The notes under the pieces are model-generated. The model saw only the letters and a list, made by a program, of their open reading frames with translations. It searched no databases and was not told where the DNA came from. The translations under genes were made by a program, and so were the position numbers. A stretch of DNA of 64,000 nt, taken from the NCBI GenBank assembly GCA_001777915.1, contig MFFN01000007.1, positions 1 through 64,000 of the forward strand, read 5' to 3'. Shown here piece after piece: positions 1 through 9,084 of the stretch. The DNA comes from Candidatus Edwardsbacteria bacterium RifOxyA12_full_54_48 (GTDB taxonomy: Bacteria > Edwardsbacteria > AC1 > EtOH8). The first letter of the stretch is position 1. Every line of letters starts with the position of its first letter.

Positions 1-114
1 TGTGTAACTCGCTCATGGTCAGGGTGATTCTTTCTTTGCTCATACCCTGACTTTATCACAAATCAGTTAACCCCTGACATAATCATTAGTCTACCACACA
101 GCACAAAGTTGAAA

Positions 115-144
115 TTGACATTTTTAACCTTTATATGATAGAAT
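115..144 (+). promoter_or_regulatory. Candidate sigma-70 promoter for the integrase
   Basis: TTGACA at 115-120 is a perfect -35 box. After 18 bp comes TAGAAT at 139-144, five of six matches to the -10 consensus. Transcription would begin near 151, only a few bases before the ATG at 156, so the mRNA would be nearly leaderless. An alternative -10, TATGAT at 134-139, gives a spacer of only 13 bp and is less likely. Confidence 0.4.
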
Positions 145-155
145 ACGGAGACGAT

Positions 156-1274
156 ATGGGTATTTTTAAACGAAATGGTGTTTACTACATCGACTACCGG
201 ATTCAGGGCCGGCGGTTTAGGAAACGCATTGGTGCCAACAAGCAGTTAGCTAAGGATACACTGGCTACAATCGAGGGAGACAAGGTCCGAGGATACTACC
301 GGATCAAGAAGGCTCAGAGGGTCCGCTTCAGCGATTTTGCAAAAACATACATGGATCATATCAAAGCGATCAGAAAGATATCATGGCTGCGGGACCAGGT
401 CGCTCTGAAAAGTATGATGCCGCATTTTGGACAGTGTTATTTAGATGACATCAATCCCAGACTGATCGAAGACTACCAGGGCAAGCGGGTGAAGCACGTT
501 CAGCCCTCTTCGGTAAATAGAGAAATGATTGTGCTTAGGTTTTTGCTAAACTTGGCGATCAAGTGGGATATGCTGCACTCCAATCCTTTCAAGAATGTCC
601 GGTTTTTGCGGGTGGATAATGTTCAGGACCGAATATTGACCGATGAAGAGGTCGGCAAGCTTCTGAGGGCCTGCAACGGTCATGTCTATCCGATAGTTTT
701 TACGGCCTTGCATACAGGTATGAGGCTTGGTGAGATATTGACACTAAAGTGGTCCCAAGTTGATTTTGAGCAGGAGGGGATCACGGTAGTTATCACAAAG
801 AACAATCGGACCAGGAAGATTCCCATTAATGCCGTTTTAATGGCAATGCTTAAAGACCTGAAGGTCAAGTCAACTTCGGATTATGTCTTCGTTTTTGAAA
901 GATCCAATCTTCCGGTCACCAGCATCAAGACAGCTTTCAACAAGGCGGTCAAGAGAGCAGGTGCCCCGCATTTTACCATGCATTCGCTTCGTCATACATG
1001 TGCTTCAAACTGGATCAAGGGTGGCGTGGATCTGGTGACGGTTAAGGAATTATTGGGTCATCAGTCCATAACGACGACAATGCGCTATGCACACTCGGCC
1101 CCCGAAAGTAAAAAGAGGGCGGTGGCGGTGTCGGAAAGACTGGTCCGTGAAGATGGTGGTCACTATTTAGACACTCTGGCAAAATCATTAAAACCGCCTG
1201 TTCCACAAATTATTCGTAAACATAAGGTTGCCGCTGTAGCTCAGTTGGTAGAGCGACGCTCTCGTAAAGCGTAG
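156..1274 (+). CDS. Tyrosine recombinase / phage-type integrase
   Basis: Site-specific DNA recombinase of the XerC/phage integrase family, about 372 residues. An N-terminal SAM-like DNA-binding segment (about residues 55-150) precedes the catalytic domain. The catalytic set is visible: Arg in GMRLGE near residue 190, HSLRHT near 275, His in GHQ near 300 and the nucleophile Tyr in RYAHS near 310. I chose ATG 156 because GGAG lies 5 bp upstream; an upstream in-frame ATG at 135 falls within the promoter. The last 15 or so residues (AVAQLVERRSRKA) are a translation of the tRNA-Thr gene that the frame runs into, so the true functional domain ends before that. It probably belongs to an integrative element lying to the left of the window; no other phage gene is visible. 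Confidence 0.9.
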   Translation: MGIFKRNGVYYIDYRIQGRRFRKRIGANKQLAKDTLATIEGDKVRGYYRIKKAQRVRFSDFAKTYMDHIKAIRKISWLRDQVALKSMMPHFGQCYLDDINPRLIEDYQGKRVKHVQPSSVNREMIVLRFLLNLAIKWDMLHSNPFKNVRFLRVDNVQDRILTDEEVGKLLRACNGHVYPIVFTALHTGMRLGEILTLKWSQVDFEQEGITVVITKNNRTRKIPINAVLMAMLKDLKVKSTSDYVFVFERSNLPVTSIKTAFNKAVKRAGAPHFTMHSLRHTCASNWIKGGVDLVTVKELLGHQSITTTMRYAHSAPESKKRAVAVSERLVREDGGHYLDTLAKSLKPPVPQIIRKHKVAAVAQLVERRSRKA

Positions 1275-1305
1275 GTCACCGGTTCGATTCCGGTCAGCGG
1301 CTCCA
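1230..1305 (+). tRNA. tRNA-Thr (CGT anticodon)
   Basis: A complete cloverleaf of 76 nt with encoded CCA. The acceptor arms GCCGCTG and CAGCGGC pair over 7 bp. The anticodon stem ACGCT/AGCGT encloses loop CTCGTAA, giving anticodon CGT (threonine). The T arm ACCGG/CCGGT encloses TTCGATT, and the discriminator base is T. The 3' end of the upstream integrase frame overlaps the first 45 nt, and the tRNA 3' end is repeated downstream, which suggests this tRNA is an integration target. Confidence 0.95.
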
Positions 1306-1476
1306 TGTTGGGCTTAGGCTTGTCCGCCGCAGTCCGCCAAAGGCGGACGCAGGAGGATCAGCGGCTCCATGAATGGCTTCTTTAACCACAAAGGGCACAA
1401 AGATCACAAAGGTTTTTATTCTTTAAACGTTAATCTTTGGGCTTTAAACTGTCATACACGGATCAGCGGCTCCATG
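1294..1476 (+). repeat. Three direct copies of the tRNA-Thr 3' end (possible att sites)
   Basis: The 14-mer TCAGCGGCTCCATG occurs at 1294-1307 (the tRNA 3' end), 1358-1371 and 1463-1476. The last two share 17 nt, beginning GGATCAGC. Each copy is followed by different sequence. Such duplicated tRNA termini are what tyrosine recombinases leave as attachment sites. The intervals hold no gene: a hairpin (GTCCGCC AAA GGCGGAC, about 1332-1348) and intergenic repeat sequence. Confidence 0.6.
1384..1412 (+). repeat. Dispersed CACAAAG-type intergenic repeat, copy 1
   Basis: AACCACAAAGGGCACAAAG, continuing through a further CACAAAGG. A copy in the opposite orientation lies at 39960-39985. This low-complexity motif is common between genes in many bacterial genomes. 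No coding potential is seen. Confidence 0.5.
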
Positions 1477-1594
1477 TCCGGTTTCCCCTATCCACAGATT
1501 TCGCAGATTTGCCAGATGGTGTTCCTATGGAAGTAGAAAATTTAGTCTGCGGCGATCTGGGTCAATCTGCGGACGGTAAATAAAGTTGATAAAT

Positions 1595-2938
1595 ATGTCC
1601 AATCACGATAAATTAATGATCAGCGTGGCCGGGATCAGGGGTGTGGTCGGAACCAGCCTGACTACCGATGCCGTCTTAAAATTCGCCGCAGCCTTCGGTA
1701 CCTTCGCCGGAGGCGGTCCGATAGTGCTGGGGCGCGATTCCCGCCTGTCCGGACCGGTGATGGAAATGGCGGTGGAGGCCGGACTGCGCTCGGTGGGCTG
1801 CGATGTCATCAGGATCGGCATCGTCCCCACCCCCACCGTCCAGCTGATGACCAGACTGCTGAAGGCCAAGGGGGGCATCGCCATCACCGCCAGCCATAAC
1901 CCCTCCCAGTGGAACGCCCTTAAATTCGTCTCCGGCCAGGGGCTGTTTTTAGATAAAGGCCAGGGCGAAAAGGTCATCGCCCTTTTCCATTCCGGCAGGT
2001 TTGCCTATAAACAATATGACCGGCTGGGCGGCAGCGAGGATTATCCCAATGCCATAGGCGACCATGTGGCCAAAATACTTAAATTATCATTTCTGGATAT
2101 TCCGGCCATCAGGAGAAAAAAATTCAAGGTAGTGACAGATACCTGCCACGGGGCCGGCGGGCCGATATTCAGCCTGCTGCTTAAAGAATTGGGCTGCCGG
2201 GCCATCTCCCTGCACAACGAAACCAGCGGAAAGTTCTCCCGGCCCATCGAGCCGCAGGCCAAGAATCTGAAGGAACTGGAGAAGGCTGTCGTCGCCCACC
2301 AGGCCGATATCGGCTTTGCCACCGACGCCGACGTGGACCGACTGTCCCTGGTCTCCGATAAGGGCAAAGCGATCGGGGAGGAATATTCCCTGGCTTTGGC
2401 CGCCCGCTTCATGTTCTCGCATTTCAAGACCCAGGCCGTCACCAACCTCTCCACCAGCCGGATGATAGACGACCTGGCCGGCCAGTTCAAGACCAGCGTC
2501 ATACGGACCCCGGTGGGCGAGGCCAACGTGGTCGGCGCCATGAAAAAGCACCGGGCCAGGATCGGCGGGGAGGGCAACGGGGGGATAATCATCCCGGAGC
2601 TCAATTACGCCCGGGACGCCTCCGCCGGGATAGCCTTGATATTACAGATGCTGACCGAGGAGAACATTCCACTATCACAGATTGCCGATAAAATTCCCGG
2701 ATATTATATTATCAAGACCACCTTGACAGTGAAGGATCCCCAGAAGTTTTTGGCCCGGGCGGCCAAAATATTCACCCAATGTAAAATTGACAAAAGGGAC
2801 GGCCTTAAATATACCTGGCCCGATGCCTGGGTGCATATCCGGGCCTCCGGCACCGAGCCGATAGTGCGGGTGATCGCCGAAGCGCGGGAGGAGAAGCAAG
2901 CCCGCATATTGGTCAGGAAGATAAACGGGGGATTGTAG
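1595..2938 (+). CDS. glmM: Phosphoglucosamine mutase / phosphohexomutase (GlmM-like)
   Basis: Alpha-D-phosphohexomutase of about 447 residues. It probably interconverts glucosamine-6-phosphate and glucosamine-1-phosphate on the way to UDP-GlcNAc in the cytoplasm. The phosphoserine loop TASHNP is near residue 97, the metal-binding DADVDR near 243, the sugar-binding GGEGNGG near 325 and the phosphate-binding RASGTEP near 415. The WNALKF context after the serine loop resembles the archaeal-type GlmM/phosphomannomutase branch, so specificity for glucose or mannose phosphates is possible. The glmS gene follows by 116 bp, which favours GlmM. ATG 1595 is preferred to an in-frame TTG at 1586. No strong Shine-Dalgarno is seen. 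Confidence 0.85.
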   Translation: MSNHDKLMISVAGIRGVVGTSLTTDAVLKFAAAFGTFAGGGPIVLGRDSRLSGPVMEMAVEAGLRSVGCDVIRIGIVPTPTVQLMTRLLKAKGGIAITASHNPSQWNALKFVSGQGLFLDKGQGEKVIALFHSGRFAYKQYDRLGGSEDYPNAIGDHVAKILKLSFLDIPAIRRKKFKVVTDTCHGAGGPIFSLLLKELGCRAISLHNETSGKFSRPIEPQAKNLKELEKAVVAHQADIGFATDADVDRLSLVSDKGKAIGEEYSLALAARFMFSHFKTQAVTNLSTSRMIDDLAGQFKTSVIRTPVGEANVVGAMKKHRARIGGEGNGGIIIPELNYARDASAGIALILQMLTEENIPLSQIADKIPGYYIIKTTLTVKDPQKFLARAAKIFTQCKIDKRDGLKYTWPDAWVHIRASGTEPIVRVIAEAREEKQARILVRKINGGL

Positions 2939-3054
2939 CGGCGATCCATGAATCGCCCAAAGACAGGATAATTAATATGAATAATCCGTGAAATCCGTGT
3001 CCCTTTTCTAATTTTATCCCGACATCAAAAACCTGTTAACCATCATCTAACATT

Positions 3055-4887
3055 ATGTGCGGAATAGTCGGTTACATCGGAACCAAGAACTGCGTCCCCC
3101 TTATCATGGAGGGCCTGAAGCGCCTGGAATACCGGGGCTACGACTCGGCCGGCCTGGCTCTGATAAAGGAAGGCAAGCTGATCATCGAGAAGAAGGCCGG
3201 CAAGGTGGCCGACCTGGCGGAGATGATCAAGGGGAAGGAACTATCCGCTTCTTTGGGGATAGGACACACCCGTTGGGCCACCCACGGCGAGCCGGATGAC
3301 CTGAATGCCCACCCCCACTGGGACTGCAAGGGCGAGATAGCCATCATCCATAACGGGATCATCGAGAACTACTCCACCCTCAAGAAAAAACTGATCCAGG
3401 ACGGCCATCAGATCCGGACTGCCACCGATACCGAGATACTGGTCCACCTGATCGAGGAGATGTACAAGCAGACCCGGGATCTTTTCTCCGCCGTCAGATA
3501 CGCCCTGCTGGAGGTGGAGGGCACCTTCGGCATTCTGGTGATATCTCCCAAAGAGCCGGACAGGATCATCGCCGCCCGCCGTGGCAGCCCCCTGGTGATA
3601 GGGGTGGGAGAGGGTGAGAACCTGATCGCCTCCGATGCCGCCGCCCTGGTGGAACACACCCGGCAGGTGGTCTATCTTAATGACGACGAGATGGCCTGCA
3701 TTATGGCCGATTCATTCTATACCAAGACCATTTATGACCAGGAGGTGGTCAAGCAGATCGAAAAGATCACCTTTTCCCTGGAACAGATAGAACGGGGCGG
3801 CTATGAGCATTTTATGCTCAAGGAGATAAATGAACAGCCGACCTCCCTGGAGAACGCCATGCGGGGCCGCCTGATGGCTAAAGAAGGCGACGTTCGGCTG
3901 GGAGGCCTGCATACGGTGATGGACAAACTTTTAAATGCCCGGCGGATAATCATCACCTCCTGCGGCACCTCCTGGCATGCCGCCCTGGTGGGCAAGTATA
4001 TGCTGGAACAGCTGGGCCGGATCCCGGTGGATGTGGATTACGCTTCGGAATTCCGATTCCGCAATCCGGTCATCCGGCCGGACGATGTGGTGATGGTCAT
4101 CAGCCAGAGCGGCGAGACCGCCGATACCCTGGCGGCCCTGCGGGAGGCCAAATCCAGAGGGGTTCCGGTGCTGGGGATCGTCAACGTGGTGGGCAGCACC
4201 ATCGCCCGGGAGACCGACGCCGGAGTATATATTCACGCCGGGCCGGAGATAGGAGTGGCCTCCACCAAGGCCTTCACCTCGCAGATCGCCGTGCTGGGCC
4301 AGATAGCGATCCTGTTGGCCAAGAACCGGGGTCTGCCGCAAAAGACCCTGGCCAATATCGCCCAGGACCTGGCCGACATCCCCAACAAAGTCCGCCAGGT
4401 GCTTTTACTGGACGACCAGATCAAGAAGATAGCCCAAGAGTTCAAAAACGCCGAGAATTTTCTCTATCTGGGCCGGGGCAGCAATTTCCCCACCGCCCTG
4501 GAGGGAGCCCTGAAGCTGAAAGAGATCTCTTACATCCATGCCGAGGGCTATCCGGCCGCCGAGATGAAACACGGACCCATCGCCCTGATTGACGAGAACA
4601 TGCCGGTGGTCTTTATAGTGCCCAAGGACGCCCTGTACGACAAGGTGGTCAGCAACATTCAGGAGGTGCGGGCCCGCAAAGGCCGGGTGATCGCCATTGC
4701 CAACGTCGATGACAACGACATAGACCATCTGGCCGAGTTCGTGATAAAGGTCCCCCGGACCTACAGCTATTTCGGCCCCATCATCAACAGCATCCCCCTG
4801 CAATTGCTGGCCTATCATATCGCCTTGCTCCGGGGCTGCAATGTGGACCAGCCAAGAAATCTGGCCAAGAGCGTGACCGTGGAATAG
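3055..4887 (+). CDS. glmS: Glutamine--fructose-6-phosphate aminotransferase (isomerizing)
   Basis: Makes glucosamine-6-phosphate from fructose-6-phosphate and glutamine, the first committed step to UDP-GlcNAc for peptidoglycan and LPS. The 610 residues match the family length. The N-terminal glutamine amidotransferase domain starts MCGIVGYIG, with Cys2 as nucleophile, and has HTRWATHG. Two SIS sugar-phosphate domains follow (about 285-420 and 455-600) with SQSGETADT and the C-terminal LAKSVTVE. It lies 116 bp after the GlmM-like gene, forming a pathway pair. The ATG lacks a clear ribosome-binding site. The upstream gap contains no recognisable glmS ribozyme. Confidence 0.97.
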   Translation: MCGIVGYIGTKNCVPLIMEGLKRLEYRGYDSAGLALIKEGKLIIEKKAGKVADLAEMIKGKELSASLGIGHTRWATHGEPDDLNAHPHWDCKGEIAIIHNGIIENYSTLKKKLIQDGHQIRTATDTEILVHLIEEMYKQTRDLFSAVRYALLEVEGTFGILVISPKEPDRIIAARRGSPLVIGVGEGENLIASDAAALVEHTRQVVYLNDDEMACIMADSFYTKTIYDQEVVKQIEKITFSLEQIERGGYEHFMLKEINEQPTSLENAMRGRLMAKEGDVRLGGLHTVMDKLLNARRIIITSCGTSWHAALVGKYMLEQLGRIPVDVDYASEFRFRNPVIRPDDVVMVISQSGETADTLAALREAKSRGVPVLGIVNVVGSTIARETDAGVYIHAGPEIGVASTKAFTSQIAVLGQIAILLAKNRGLPQKTLANIAQDLADIPNKVRQVLLLDDQIKKIAQEFKNAENFLYLGRGSNFPTALEGALKLKEISYIHAEGYPAAEMKHGPIALIDENMPVVFIVPKDALYDKVVSNIQEVRARKGRVIAIANVDDNDIDHLAEFVIKVPRTYSYFGPIINSIPLQLLAYHIALLRGCNVDQPRNLAKSVTVE

Positions 4888-4930
4888 AATGGGTTTGATC
4901 TTATAGAATTTAACATAATGGCAGGTGAAC

Positions 4931-7819
4931 ATGAAAACAGACAAGAAAGCCTATGGCCGGTATCTGGGAGAGGAGACCTCCGCCAGATTTTTTGCCGGGA
5001 AACTTTCCCAAAACGAAAAGGAACAGACATTGCGCCAGCTGTCCGAATTGACCCGGGTCTTTTGGTCCTATCTGCCGGGCGCGGCATTCAGGAGGCATGC
5101 CCAAAAGCTCCATAGCGGGGCCAAGGTGGAGCAGGCCCTGCTGCTGGCCGATGTCACCGGCTTCACGGCGCTGTCCGAGAGGCTGTCCCGCATCGGACGG
5201 GAGGGGGCCGAGGAGGTTACCGGTATCATCAACAGCTATTTTGCCCCGCTGATAAAGATCGTTCACAACTACGGCGGAGATGTGGTCTACTTCGGCGGCG
5301 ACGCTTTCAGCGCCGGCTTCGAGTCGGTGGAGGGCGAGCCCTCGCCCAGCCATCTCCGGGCTCTGCAGGCTGCTTTTGAGATGCAGGAGCTGGTCAAGAA
5401 TTTTACCGAGATCAAGACCTCGTCCGGGGCCTTCCCCATCAGCCTGCACCTGGCCCTGCATTTCGGTCCCACCGAGATATTCAGCGTGGGCCGGCGCGAT
5501 CTGGACCTGGAATATTTCATGGCCGGGCGGGTCACCAACTATGCCTCCCAGCTGGAGGACCTATCCTCCGGGGCAGAACTATTGATCAGCCGGGAACTTT
5601 ATGATAAGGCCAAGACCAAGATAACCGCCGAACCCGCCCAGGGCAATACTTATAAACTTGTCAAAGTGAACGAAAAAGTTGGCCATCTGGAAGCGGCCGG
5701 CCGGGAGGAGACAGAGGATATCGAGCGGTCCATCGAGCATCTGGAAGCGATCCGCCCTTATTTCTCAAGCTGGCTGACACAAAGGATCATGGCCGATCCC
5801 AAATCCGGAGGCGTTGCCGGGGAGCATCGCCGGGTGACCATGCTGTTCCTGAACGTCTGGGGGGTGGATTTCGACGATGATCAACATGCCATTTCCAAGG
5901 CCCAGAATTATTTCTCGGTCCTGCAGGAGGTGGTGGAGAGATATGGCGGGCTGGTCAACAAGGTGGATTTCAGTTCCCTGGGCCACAAGGTGCTGATTTT
6001 ATTCGGGGCCCATATCGCCCACGAGAACGACGAGGAACGCGCCCTGCTGTGCGCTCTGGAGATGCTGGGTCGCGAGGAGTTCGGTTATGGCGGGGTCAAG
6101 CAAAAATTCGGGGTCAACAGCGGCTATGTCTTCGCCGGAACGGTCGGCTCGGCCCTGCGCCGGGAGTTCACCGTGATGGGCGACGAGGTCAACCTGGCGG
6201 CCCGCCTGATGTCATCGGCCGGGGAGCAGGAACTGCTGGCCACCGCCGCCATCCAGCGGAAGAACTCGGGAAAATTCGGATTCAAAAACCTGGGCGAGAG
6301 GGAGTTCAAGGGCAAGAAGCACCCCATCACCATATATCAGGTAAGTAAAAGGGATGAAACCGGCGAGGATGTCTTTGCCAAGTGGATGACGGAATCCAAG
6401 GCCATGGTGGGCCGCCAGAAGGAAAAGGAACTGTTGAACAGCGCCGTGGAAAAAGGCATCTCCGGGCAGGGCCAGATAATATCGGTGGTGGGCGAGGCCG
6501 GCATCGGAAAATCCAGGCTGTCCCGGGAGCTGATCCAAAACTGGGCCGAGCGGGGGTACTCTTTCTTTGTGGGCAACTGCCAGTCCTACGGCGCGGCCAT
6601 CTCCTACCTGCCCTGGGCCGATCTGCTGAAGAGCTATCTGGGGATAAAGGAGGCCGACCCCATGGAGGCCAAGACATCCCGGATCCACAAAATGCTGGAG
6701 ATCATCGACCCGGCTCTCAAGGAGTGGTCCCCGATCATCGGCGAGGTGGTGGGGGTGCCCATGCCGGAGAGCGAGCTGACCAAGTCGCTGGACGCCAAGC
6801 TCAGACAGCAGAGATTATTCGACCTGGTGCTGGATATCTTCAGCTGGGGGGCGGCCCAGGAGCCGTTGCTGCTGATAATCGAGGACCTGCACTGGGCCGA
6901 TGGGGCCTCGTTGGGGCTGCTGAACTACGTGGCCCGCAATATCGGCGACAAGCCCATAGTGCTGTGCCTAGTCTACCGGCCCATCGAGGTCAAGCACGAA
7001 TTCGCCGGCAAGGAATACCACAGCCAGATGACCCTCAAGGAGCTGAGCCGGGAGGAGAGCCTGGAACTGGTGAAGACCCTGCTGGATATCCAAGGGATGC
7101 CGCCGGAACTGGAGCAGTTGATCCTGAAAAAATCCCAGGGCAACCCCTTCTTCGTGGAAGAGGTGGTCAAATCTCTGATCGAACAGGAAGTGGTAGCCGA
7201 GAAGGACGGCCAGTGGCGGGTGGTCGCGACCGATATTGCCAAGATCAACATTCCGGACACCGTTCAGGGGGTGATCATGAGCCGCATCGACCGCCTGCCG
7301 GCCGAGACCCGGGAGGTGCTTCAGATCTCTTCAGTGATAGGTCGCGAGTTCGACCAACATATTTTGCAGGCGATATATCCCAAGAAGGTCGAGATAAATC
7401 CCCACCTCAAAAGCCTGAGAGGCCTGGACCTGGTGCTGTCGGAGCAGGAGGGCAGCTATTACTTCAAGCACATCATGACCCAGGAGGTGGCCTACGACAG
7501 CCTGCCGTTCAGCCGCCGGCGGGAACTGCACAACAACATCGGCGACCATATAGAGCTTTCCAATGAGGACAAGATAGAAGAGGCTCTGGAACTATTGTCG
7601 CACCATTACTTCCATGCCCAGAACTGGGAGCCGGCCTTCTTCTATTCGGTGGAGGCCGGGGACAAAGCCAAGAAAGCCTACGCCAACCAGGAGGCCCTGG
7701 CCCATTACGACCGGGCACTGGAGGTGTTCGACAAGATGGTGGAGGCCGGGATGCTGCCCGAACTGACCCGCCGCATCCAGGAGGAGTTGAAGCAGAAGGA
7801 AGCGGAGGTGGCCAAGTAG
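4931..7819 (+). CDS. Tandem class III cyclase domains fused to a STAND-type ATPase (soluble adenylyl cyclase-like)
   Basis: Cytosolic signalling protein of about 962 residues. Cyclase domain 1 (about 65-250) has the metal-binding sites ADVTGFT (near 72) and GGDAF (near 121), but Tyr replaces the usual adenine-selecting Lys and the NLAARL helix is missing. Cyclase domain 2 (about 295-445) has Asn in place of the first metal Asp but keeps VMGDEVNLAARL. The two halves look complementary, forming one composite active site as in mammalian ADCY10. An AAA/STAND ATPase follows, with GEAGIGKS near 520 and IIEDLHWAD near 646, then a helical TPR-like tail. Product cAMP is inferred. GTG 4925 is an alternative start; GGTG precedes ATG 4931. 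Confidence 0.88.
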   Translation: MKTDKKAYGRYLGEETSARFFAGKLSQNEKEQTLRQLSELTRVFWSYLPGAAFRRHAQKLHSGAKVEQALLLADVTGFTALSERLSRIGREGAEEVTGIINSYFAPLIKIVHNYGGDVVYFGGDAFSAGFESVEGEPSPSHLRALQAAFEMQELVKNFTEIKTSSGAFPISLHLALHFGPTEIFSVGRRDLDLEYFMAGRVTNYASQLEDLSSGAELLISRELYDKAKTKITAEPAQGNTYKLVKVNEKVGHLEAAGREETEDIERSIEHLEAIRPYFSSWLTQRIMADPKSGGVAGEHRRVTMLFLNVWGVDFDDDQHAISKAQNYFSVLQEVVERYGGLVNKVDFSSLGHKVLILFGAHIAHENDEERALLCALEMLGREEFGYGGVKQKFGVNSGYVFAGTVGSALRREFTVMGDEVNLAARLMSSAGEQELLATAAIQRKNSGKFGFKNLGEREFKGKKHPITIYQVSKRDETGEDVFAKWMTESKAMVGRQKEKELLNSAVEKGISGQGQIISVVGEAGIGKSRLSRELIQNWAERGYSFFVGNCQSYGAAISYLPWADLLKSYLGIKEADPMEAKTSRIHKMLEIIDPALKEWSPIIGEVVGVPMPESELTKSLDAKLRQQRLFDLVLDIFSWGAAQEPLLLIIEDLHWADGASLGLLNYVARNIGDKPIVLCLVYRPIEVKHEFAGKEYHSQMTLKELSREESLELVKTLLDIQGMPPELEQLILKKSQGNPFFVEEVVKSLIEQEVVAEKDGQWRVVATDIAKINIPDTVQGVIMSRIDRLPAETREVLQISSVIGREFDQHILQAIYPKKVEINPHLKSLRGLDLVLSEQEGSYYFKHIMTQEVAYDSLPFSRRRELHNNIGDHIELSNEDKIEEALELLSHHYFHAQNWEPAFFYSVEAGDKAKKAYANQEALAHYDRALEVFDKMVEAGMLPELTRRIQEELKQKEAEVAK

Positions 7820-7959
7820 GGCAGGCAAAAATATCCATATCCCAGGGCCTCTGGTCTAGCGGCAGGCAAAAAACATTGGTGATGACAATTACTTTGGCCG
7901 AACGGAGGCCCGTTCCCTAATTCGGCGAACCTGGCAAATCAAATTATGGGGCATAACTA

Positions 7960-9042
7960 TTGAAGCAAAAAGCCATTCTGGTCGGCAGTGTGCTGGGTCG
8001 GGCTAGCGTCTTTGAGGAAGAGGAATCTTTAAAGGAGTTGGCCCGTCTGGCGGATACCGCCGGGGCCTCGGTGATAGACCACCTGGTGCAAAGGCGGGTC
8101 CGTCCCGACGCCACCTATTTCATCGGCAAGGGCAAGGTGGAGGAGTTGGCGCTGGCCGTGGCTGACAGCCGGGCTGATCTGGTGATATTCGATCACAGCC
8201 TGACCCCCAGCCAGGCCTCCAATATACAGGCCCAGCTGGATTGCCGGGTGGTGGACCGGGCGGAGCTGATCATGGATATTTTTGCCAGGCAGGCCAAAAG
8301 CGCCGAATCCAAGATCCAGGTGGAACTGGCCCAGCTGCAATACCGCTTCTCCCGTTTGGTGGGGGCCGGACTGGAGATGACCGACCCCGGGGCCGGGATC
8401 GGGACCAGGGGGCCGGGAGAGAAACAGTTGGAGCTGGACCGGCGAAAGATCAGGCATAGGATAGCCCGGCTCAAGCAGGAGCTTAAAAAGATAGAACAGC
8501 AGAGGAGGACCCAGCGAAAATCCCGGGCCGGTGTTTTCAAGATATCCCTGGTGGGATACACCAATGCCGGCAAATCCACCCTGATGAATCTGCTGTCCCG
8601 GGCCGGGGTCAAAGTGGAGGACCGGCTGTTCGCCACTTTGGATGCCACCACCCGGGCGGTGGTGCTGGCCTCGGGGGAAAAATTCCTGCTGACCGATACG
8701 GTGGGCTTCATCCGGCGCCTGCCCCATCAGCTGGTGGCCTCGTTCAAGGCCACCCTGGAGGAGGTCAACCAGGCCGACCTGGTGCTGCAGGTGGTGGACA
8801 GCCCCCATCCCCTCTATCTTAAAGAGATCGCCGCGGTGGAGGAGGTGTTAAAGGAGATCAAGGCCGACCGTCCGGAGTTGTTGGTGTTCAACAAGACGGA
8901 TCTGCTGGACCCGGATACCCTGGACGGCCTGCGGAGGAATTATCCCGGCGCGGCGTTCCTTTCCGCCCTGACCGGCGAGGGCCGCCGGGAGCTGGAGGAC
9001 ATGATTCGGCAAAGAATGGAATCTCCGGGATGGGGGGAATAA
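7960..9042 (+). CDS. hflX: GTPase HflX
   Basis: Ribosome-associated GTPase that splits or rescues stalled 70S ribosomes. The 360 residues comprise an N-terminal HflX domain with the conserved glycine-rich segment GTRGPGEKQLELDRR, followed by a coiled coil and a G domain. G1 is GYTNAGKST near residue 198, G3 is DTVGFIRRLP near 245 and G4 is NKTD near 310. It is somewhat shorter than E. coli HflX, lacking most of the C-terminal extension. The start appears to be TTG at 7960; no upstream ATG is in frame. The 140 bp gap before it shows no recognisable feature. Confidence 0.93.
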   Translation: MKQKAILVGSVLGRASVFEEEESLKELARLADTAGASVIDHLVQRRVRPDATYFIGKGKVEELALAVADSRADLVIFDHSLTPSQASNIQAQLDCRVVDRAELIMDIFARQAKSAESKIQVELAQLQYRFSRLVGAGLEMTDPGAGIGTRGPGEKQLELDRRKIRHRIARLKQELKKIEQQRRTQRKSRAGVFKISLVGYTNAGKSTLMNLLSRAGVKVEDRLFATLDATTRAVVLASGEKFLLTDTVGFIRRLPHQLVASFKATLEEVNQADLVLQVVDSPHPLYLKEIAAVEEVLKEIKADRPELLVFNKTDLLDPDTLDGLRRNYPGAAFLSALTGEGRRELEDMIRQRMESPGWGE

Positions 9043-9084
9043 AGGTTGCCAGGGGCGGGTATATACAGATGAAGGTCTTTTAAG

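Noticed and set aside
1306-1594. Additional tRNA genes at the repeated tRNA-Thr ends
   Set aside because: Only the last 14-17 nt of the tRNA are repeated; no D arm or anticodon arm precedes copies two and three.
2939-3054. glmS ribozyme upstream of glmS
   Set aside because: The gap is only 116 bp, with no recognisable ribozyme core; it contains an AATCCGTGAAATCCGTGT-type intergenic repeat instead.
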